NCBI GenBank assembly: GCA_037447655.1
Contig: JBBHKE010000967.1
Coordinates: 482,943 to 546,942, forward strand
Origin: Zygnema cylindricum
Lineage: Eukaryota > Streptophyta > Zygnematophyceae > Zygnematales > Zygnemataceae
Direction: 5' to 3'
Length of the DNA: 64,000 nt
Under the pieces are notes generated by a model. It had not been told where the DNA came from and did no database searches. It saw nothing but the letters and a program-made list of their open reading frames with translations. Of the stretch, positions 57,796 to 64,000 are shown piece by piece. The position numbers and the translations under genes were made by a program. Position 1 is the first letter of the stretch. Every line of letters begins with the position of its first letter.

Positions 57796-59600
57796 CTACC
57801 ATTTTTCATCCGAGCAAAATTCAATTTTCCGCTTGCAATTCCAATAGCCAGCCTCATCCCCAATTTGAATCACATACCCAGATGTTAACCCTTTTACAGA
57901 CACATCTTCATAAGTGGCCTCACTCCCATTGGTGATGTCAAATCCATTACCCTCCCAAATTTTCCCAAAAACGAGTGTCCTCACTAAGTCCCTCATAAGA
58001 TCTACGTCATCCGTACTCATATTTTTATCCATGATACTCACCCCATTTTCTGAACTTTCCTCACTCTCTCCATGGAATTCTTTCCACTGTCACTTTCTAA
58101 TTTTATTCCGAGTAAATATTTCTCCTCCCCTAAACCTTTCATTAAATATTCATCTTCTCCCTTATCTTTTAAAACCCCCTCTAGTTTTACTTCTCCCCTT
58201 TCCTCGGAATCCGTTGAAGTCTCCCTTTCCGACCAATTTTCATTTTTCGAAATATCTATGAAATTATCCTCATTAATTTTATTTTTCACTTTTTCACTTA
58301 TAGATCCTAGACTTTCTCATTTCTAACTCATACACGCGACACTCCTTGAAATCCTCAAGTACCTCCTCTCTCTTTACTTCCTTTATACCTCCAAAAGCAA
58401 CTGTTGCCTTCGTGGAATGTCTGTGTGCTTTTCACTCTTCTCCATACGACCAATGTGGAGAAGCTCCAAAAGATCTTTATCCTCTTTCTCCTCTTCCCCT
58501 TTTTCCTCCTCATCCACAGTCCAACTTCTCATTTCTTCTAAACAAGAACATTCCTCCATATAGTGACCCGGTTCTCTAGAAAAGAAGCAAACCCCCTTTT
58601 TCAAAGCTCCCCTTTCTTTTCTTCTCCCTCTCTTTCCACCAAAGTTCCGATAAGGTTTACCTTTGTCTTTCTTCCATTCATCACGCTTCCGCCAGTCACC
58701 ATCACTCCTCTCATCACGCTTTTGCTTGTCACCCCTATTCTTCTCATCATGCTTCCGACAGTCACCACCCGCTGTCAGTGCATTCACCCTGTCACTTCCC
58801 CTACGAAGCTCCAAAGTGCTTTCCCTCACAATAATCATCCCCATGGTAATGCCCCAAGTCCATAAGGAGAAATCCATTTCCTGCATACGGTTAATGATGT
58901 TTTCGTACTCATCTGGGAGTTTCATGATTAGTGTGTTAATCTTTCTCTCCTCGGATTCTACATATCCTGCACTAGCAAGCTCAACATATAGCGCAGCAAT
59001 ATCATTGCAAAACTCTATCATGCTACCGCATTTATAAACATAGGCCTCTATTTCTTGTTTCACTAATTGCTGCCTCTGTATAGTCTTACTCTTATAAATC
59101 CGAATTAGTCCTTCCCATATCTATGAAGATTTGGTTAAGTTTCTAAGAGTGATAGCTATGGACTTAGACACGTTTCTAAGTCTGAGATGTTTTGCTATAG
59201 TGTTTTTGTATTCCCATATTTTCCTGTCATTTTCTTCAGTTTTTGGTTCAGTTATAACCCCTCCAAGTGAAGTTGTAGCCGAGAGCCTAGCTCCCCTCAC
59301 CATATGTGTTCCTTTTCCCTTCTCCCGTTTTCCCTCTTCCATAGCAATGATTTTCCCTTCACCTTCTGGTGCATCTAGAATCCGGTTGGTTTTCTGGGAA
59401 GCCCCAGATGAATCTCCGTAGTAAGTTTCTCCAAAGCTCGGTGGTGGACACCTCACTTGTCCTGAAACAATTCCCCATAAGTGCTTTTCGAAAAGCAATC
59501 CCTCCATTGTGAATTCCCAATAAGTGAAGTCTCTCCCATCAAACATAGGCACCCTAGATGGTGGGCCCATAACCTGAAATTCTATGGGCTCCATTGCCAC
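57796..59600 (-). pseudogene. copia gag joined to RNase H end
   Basis: ATG at 59600 (MAMEPIEFQVMGPPSRVPMF), family gag opening FDGRDFTYWEFTMEGLLFEKHLWGIVSGQV within 59600-59470, UBN2-type middle at 59063-58800, basic KKDKGKPYRNFGGKRGRRK, and a knuckle altered at its second Cys (CFFSREPGHYMEEC). An acidic stretch ends near HTDIPRRQQ. From ~58290 it is low in similarity until GLTSGYVIQIGDEAG at 57880-57820, which matches the RNase H CTSGYV region. Protease, integrase and RT are deleted. Confidence 0.8.
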
Positions 59601-59678
59601 ACGGAATTCGCAGATCCAAAGAAGCTAATCTAGATAGTGCCGACTCCAACTTTATATATACCTAAATTATTGACCCCT

Positions 59679-60846
59679 TGACAATCAGAACCCCATTACA
59701 GCTTCACCCTTGTGAAATAAGACTTTCTGTGTGCTCAGTTCCACCACAGAATGCAAAGTTAGCATATGAGATTTGGACACATTCACCCACTTTGAATTTC
59801 CCTTAGAAATGCAGCCACCCTGGCAGGAAATAACTCTGACCGAGTACACCCCTGTGTAGCTTGGACTCCCCTGAGTCCGCAGCAAAAAGAATCATTGAAT
59901 TTGCTCACCCGAGCATTAAGTTATGGCTGACCAAAGTTGGTCCATAAATACAAGTGCACTCTGAGAGAGAGGCTGAAAAACCAAAAAAAACTAAGTCCTA
60001 AACTACCTCTCTAAGCCTACTACAAGTGTACCTATCCAATCAAAAGACTGTAAGGTACAAGAAGGTACAGGTACTGCTGTACTTCTTGTACGGCCATATT
60101 ACGGCATGGCCGCTCCGTTGACGCGTGCCAGTTCTTGAGCCGAAGTTGCTCCCTCCTCGATACCCGCTGTCCAATCACCCCTCGCCATGTGTCATCCGCC
60201 GACATACGCTCAGCAAACCGCCAAAAGACCACTCCTAAATTCCGGCTCCTTCGCGAGCCGTCGATCGCAAAGTCGACATTTGATTACATCCGTTGAAATC
60301 CAATGTCGTTTTGTTTCGTAATCCGTATATATTGAGTATGTAGATTAGTACCGCGGATAAATACGTTTCAAACGTAATACGTGTATCGTTTCATTGAGAC
60401 CTACGGGATAAGGCTCACGGCTACGCCGTACGTCTATATTTCGAAGGAACTAGGTTCAAATCCTAATAGGGTCACACAAACCAAATGTTTAATTACTATT
60501 TCTCTTTCTCTCTCCTTGTGTGATTTATGTTAATATTAAAGTTAAACCCTATATAGTCATCTGCCCATTTATAATAATAGGATAGTACTGTATTAGCAGA
60601 TCATAGACCCATGTTCAAATCCGGTATGGGCCATCTTCATTTTGGCAGACTATCCTCTCAACCCTCCAGCCTGTCTCCCTAACTATCTGTGGGTAGACAT
60701 GGAGTTTCTTCTATCTCTCAGTGACTATGAGAAGTATATAGAGAAAGAAGTATTTCCAAGCACCAAGTAGAAACTTTAAAACCTTTTAATACTATCTTTT
60801 AATTACATAGGAAAATACAGACCTAGAAAAGACTTAAATTTCAACA
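59679..60846 (-). repeat. 5' LTR of the copia derivative
   Basis: Same ends and length as 56406-57573, over 90 percent alike by eye. Includes GGTACAAGAAGGTACAGGTA and the GCAAAAAGAATCATTG block. Confidence 0.8.
60394..60476 (+). other. tRNA-like module inside the LTR (antisense)
   Basis: Nearly the same as 57123-57203 with a few substitutions; the B-box-like GGTTCAAATCC is unchanged. Confidence 0.5.
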
Positions 60847-60925
60847 ATAAGTTGGCATCCATACAAACATCGTGAGATGCACCGGTATTAATAACCCACT
60901 CCTCTATTCACCGAATCAAATGAAA

Positions 60926-61187
60926 GATTAAAAATCGAAAAGCTATCATCGAAATCATTACCATAATTAAAAAAAATTGCATTTGTATAACCACAATCTC
61001 AGCCGCGGCCTCTTCGGCCACCACCTTAGCCGCCTCTATCTCCTCCTCTACGCTAAGATTAAAAATCGAAAAGCTATCATCAAAATCATTACCATAAAAA
61101 TAAAAAAATGCATTTGTATAACCACAACCTCCGCCGCGGCCTCTTCGGCCACCACCTCAACCACCTCTATCTCCCCCTCTACGCCCT
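60926..61187. repeat. 131-bp tandem duplication in a copia gag tail
   Basis: Units at 60926 and 61057 begin GATTAAAAATCGAAAAGC and contain CCGCGGCCTCTTCGGCCACC. On the - strand they encode a Gly/Arg-rich stretch and GYTNA-like residues after the zinc knuckles. Confidence 0.8.
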
Positions 61188-61738
61188 CTTCCACCACAGG
61201 TATCTCCATTCTTCCCATAACATTGAGGGCTCATGTGCCCCCATTTTCCAAAAAAATGACATGGCTTTTCGTTACGAGGACAAGATGAAATTAGATGTTC
61301 AAGCCGCTTACACATGTAGCATGTCACATTGGTAAGATCCAAAGGGACCTTCGGTGGACAACCTTGATCTTTCTTATTACCTCGACGGCCACCGCCACCT
61401 CTCGAGCCACCCTCTATACCGCCCCCCCTAACATCGACAAAATATAAATCCAGGGTTCTAAAAGTAATTTAGTCGATAAATCCTCTACCACTAGAAGAAG
61501 GTTTTGAAGCTCTCTGCGACAATTTACCAAAATTGACGATAAATCCAAAAGTGTCATCCGCCTCTACCCTTAAAATGTCTTTGATATGCGAAACCTTATC
61601 TTTTAAGTCATTAATAAAAACACTTAATTTGTTCGAATCCATGATAACTCGGCCATTGTTGATTAATTGTTTGAGAAAAATATTGAACCGCTTCACGGCA
61701 TCATCCATCAACTCATTCGGTTTGATTTTAAAATTCAT
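61157..61738 (-). pseudogene. copia gag fragment with two zinc knuckles
   Basis: From 61738 down: UBN2-type gag (NELMDDAVKRFNIFLKQLIN, MDSNKLSVFINDLKD), a Gly/Arg-rich part, knuckle CYMCKRLEHLISSC (intact C-x2-C-x4-H-x4-C) and a second knuckle CHFFGKWGHMSPQC with Phe in place of the second Cys. It is followed by an RGG-like tail. A frame break lies near 61470. Confidence 0.75.
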
Positions 61739-62378
61739 AAAATCTGTGTATACTTATTGGCTTTTGTTCTTAATGTTAAGGGTCATTTAGCGTCAGTTCA
61801 CTTTTTGTCACTCATGGTTCGTCTACACCTTTCATTACGTGTGACGGTCCACTCTTGCCGCCCTACTTACAAGTTTTTTGGGCAACCTCTTTTGGTCTTG
61901 TCCATACTTATCACATACGTTGGTCTAGTCTTGCCACCCTACGTACAAGTCCTTTGAGCGACGGTCTCTCTCTTTGTCGTACGTATGTTTATTTCTCCTT
62001 GTTTTGATTCTCTTTTGAACTTTGTTCGTGTCGTTGTAATTTTTGTCGCTTGACTCTACTTCGTTACTTTAGGTCTTAATTACTTCTGTACATTGTCCCT
62101 CTAAAGTCAATCCTTTAGACTCTAGACTGAATATGTTAGAATGTAGAGTGAATACAGTAGAATCTAGTCGTAACGTCAATTAGGTAAAGTCACGAACACA
62201 TTACTTAGAATCTAGCCTAGGATCCTTTTGCTACAGCGCACCATAGAGCGTTTAGACTCCACAGTAATTAGCACTGTGTATTTTGTATAAAAGTTACTTT
62301 TCTCACTTAATGAAATCATCCCAAATACAAATCTATTTCTCTCTCCAATGCATTGATCTTTCTCTTGTGTATAATTTC
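61739..62378. other. no gene; short repeat
   Basis: A block (GTC...TCTTGCC(G/A)CCCTAC(T/G)TACAAG) occurs at about 61847-61872 and 61927-61951. 62080-62280 looks like the flank or LTR of the following + strand gag (ATG at 62379). Confidence 0.4.
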
Positions 62379-63085
62379 ATGGCTTTCGCCAATTCACCTT
62401 CAATAGGTTATGGGCCCGGCCATGCTACTTCTAATTGCATCCAGAAGTTTCATGGCCAAAACTTCTATGATTGGTCTTTTTCAGCCATGCATTTTTTCAA
62501 AAACGAGAAGATTTGGGACCATTTTATAGGAATTTCAAAAACTCATATCCTTTCTTCAACAGATACACCAACAGAAAAAACTACAAAAGAGTTGGCAATA
62601 GCTACATAAAAACAAAATGATAAGGATGCGCACGCTCGCCTAGTGATGCGCACGCTCGCCTATCGAGCGCACTCGTCTTATTCGTGGCGCCCCCTTTTTT
62701 GCCGAGGCTTAGAATCGCCTTCAAAAATCTTATATTCAAACCGGATGGGCCGCTCGCCGATTTCAAAAACAAGCATTTTTTAACTTAATGAAAAAGACGA
62801 CGGAATCCATTTAAGACTAGATTAGCACGGTCAAATTGTCTTCCGAAAAGTGCACCATGATATGCGTGCACCTTTCCGACGAGGACCTCTCCTCTACCCT
62901 TTTGGGAGGACTCCCTGAAATATTTTTCACTTTCATTTCCTCGTTTGACAATTTTAATCAATCTTTTCCTTTTCACTCCATTTGTACAAAACTTTTGCAT
63001 GAAGAGACCAAACTTCTATCTCTTTCAGCTACAAATATTTCTCATGGAAATGTTTTATCGCTGAAAATCAAAAATCTAACTCGGG
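62379..63085 (+). pseudogene. copia gag fragment, + strand, ends at gap
   Basis: MAFANSPSIGYGPG, then IQKFHGQNFYDWSFSAMHFF and KIWDHFIGI, the N-terminal gag block. It stops at ~62609. After a duplicated GATGCGCACGCTCGCCTA unit (62626 and 62644), a later frame gives LSDEDLSSTLLGGLPEIFFTF and further gag to the N gap. Opposite in orientation to the gag at 61.2-61.7 kb. Confidence 0.7.
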
Positions 63086-63095
63086 NNNNNNNNNN
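63086..63095. other. assembly gap (10 N)
   Basis: Ten N characters, interrupting the + strand gag remnant. Confidence 0.99.
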
Positions 63096-63296
63096 GTTTT
63101 AGCGCCTGGTCTGCCCGGTTGTTCCCTTGTTCTAGGATTGGGTGCAGGTATTTCTCTGTTTTTAATCATGTAGAACAGTTCACCATGACATGAATTATTT
63201 TACATGATAGCGACCGTTTAACGTCGTCGGTCTATGAACATGCCTGAAAGACTTTGCATGTCTCTGGTGTGCGTGTCTTTCGGAGGATATTTCTCT

Positions 63297-63427
63297 GAGG
63301 GAGAGAAGGAGAAAAGAGGGAGAGAATAAAGAGTAGAGAGAGGGATAGGAGAAGAGGGAGGAAGTGGAAGAAGAGGAGGAGAGTAGAGAGAAGAATAGGA
63401 GAAGAGAGAGAGGAGGGGAGAGTGAAG
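63297..63427. repeat. 130-bp polypurine tract
   Basis: Almost uninterrupted A/G on the + strand, with only a handful of T. It contains AGGATAGGAGAAGAG-type near repeats about 65-70 bases apart. Confidence 0.85.
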
Positions 63428-64000
63428 CCGGCCGCACCTGCCTCAAGTAGAGGAAACATGCTGAGGACCCTTTACTCTCTTTATAGGAGGCTTTCTGTGC
63501 GTGTGGTCTCTGTACGTTTCAGAAAGTCCGTACAAGTATCTGGCTGCTGCAATTTGCCAGCGATAGTACATTTTATTAAGTACAGTACCACTTGACAAGA
63601 TGTACTAATTTTTGTCTCTTTATGGACGTGGGTTAGGATCTTGTTCCCTTGTTGGCCCGTCTGGTCCGCGATTTTGTCCGTTCTGGTCAAATTTTACGTA
63701 ATGATTTTACAAGAATATAATTTTCCGCTTTATTCTTTGCTTTTTTTATAGTTTGTTGTCCTTTTTCTCTCGTATTCTATCCGTCCGTGAGTTTTTAAGT
63801 ACGATTTTACTTTTTATATCGAAAGTGATTCGTCAACCGGGACTAACATTTTTTTTTTTGCTTCTATGTACGTTTCTCGCTTGTTTAAAATTTTCAAAAC
63901 AGCTTTCCGCGTACTTTTTCTAATATAGTTGGCCCGGTCAAGTAAAGTTGGCAGGACCTTTTCGACCCAGAAAATTCCAAAATAGGCGGTACCGTTTTTT
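63428..64000. other. no gene identified
   Basis: AT-rich sequence with no recognisable domain. Confidence 0.4.

Larger units (their letters stand above)
56406..60846 (-). mobile_element. copia deletion derivative with both LTRs
   Basis: Two LTRs of equal length (1,168 bp) flank ~2.1 kb of interior coding for gag and a scrap of RNase H. A polypurine tract (AAGGGGAG on the - strand, 57574-57581) sits immediately before the 3' LTR. No matching target duplication is seen because the lower LTR continues into a second element. No methionine-type primer site follows the upper LTR. Confidence 0.8.

Noticed and set aside
63195-63459. Leu/Ser-rich - strand frames
   Set aside because: They are translations of the polypurine tract complement, i.e. 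low complexity.

Overview
This window looks like a repeat-dominated stretch of a land-plant (streptophyte) nuclear genome. The evidence is two spliced genes with GT-AG introns that match plant families, plus many decayed Ty1/copia and Ty3/gypsy LTR retrotransposons, small terminal-inverted-repeat (TIR) elements and a hAT-like element. I cannot name the species. There are two 10-N assembly gaps (49245-49254 and 63086-63095).

Conventional genes are few. (1) An At1g01500-like gene lies on the + strand at 33698-36125: a large first exon, an intron of about 1.3 kb, and a last exon encoding a glycine-rich membrane segment. (2) A complete four-exon h-type thioredoxin with a WCGPC site lies on the - strand at 40988-42190. 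Less certain are a cysteine-rich/proline-rich peptide exon (1216-1572, -), a spliced hypothetical gene (2818-3566, -), and a + strand gene at 48662-49244 cut off by an assembly gap.

Layout. 0-5 kb: sparse, with the two - strand hypothetical genes and small tandem repeats. 5.06-9.42 kb: a truncated Ty3 element between two 1,360-bp LTRs. 9.88-14.9 kb: a decayed Ty3 chromovirus (LTR, PBS, gag, protease, RT, RNase H, integrase, chromodomain). 16.0-17.2 kb: an unidentified broken ORF. 17.2-29.6 kb: a mosaic of copia LTRs and gag/pol fragments in both orientations. 30.5-32.0 kb: TIR and direct-repeat DNA. 33.7-42.2 kb: the two plant genes. 42.8-45.6 kb: a cluster of small TIR elements with a hAT-like element. 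47.0-60.8 kb: four copies of one copia LTR family, partly in tandem. 60.9-63.1 kb: further copia gag fragments. The end holds a 130-bp purine tract.

The most unusual structure is in the copia LTR family. Five LTR copies each carry a tRNA-like module with A-box-like and B-box-like sequences, always antisense to the element. Neighbouring elements appear to share LTRs in chains. Other points of interest are a 1,037-bp perfectly identical tract inside otherwise diverged Ty3 LTRs and a duplicated six-cysteine module joined by polyproline. I found no CRISPR arrays, rRNA genes, confident functional tRNA genes or prokaryote-like operons. No search was run: family names come from recognised motifs.
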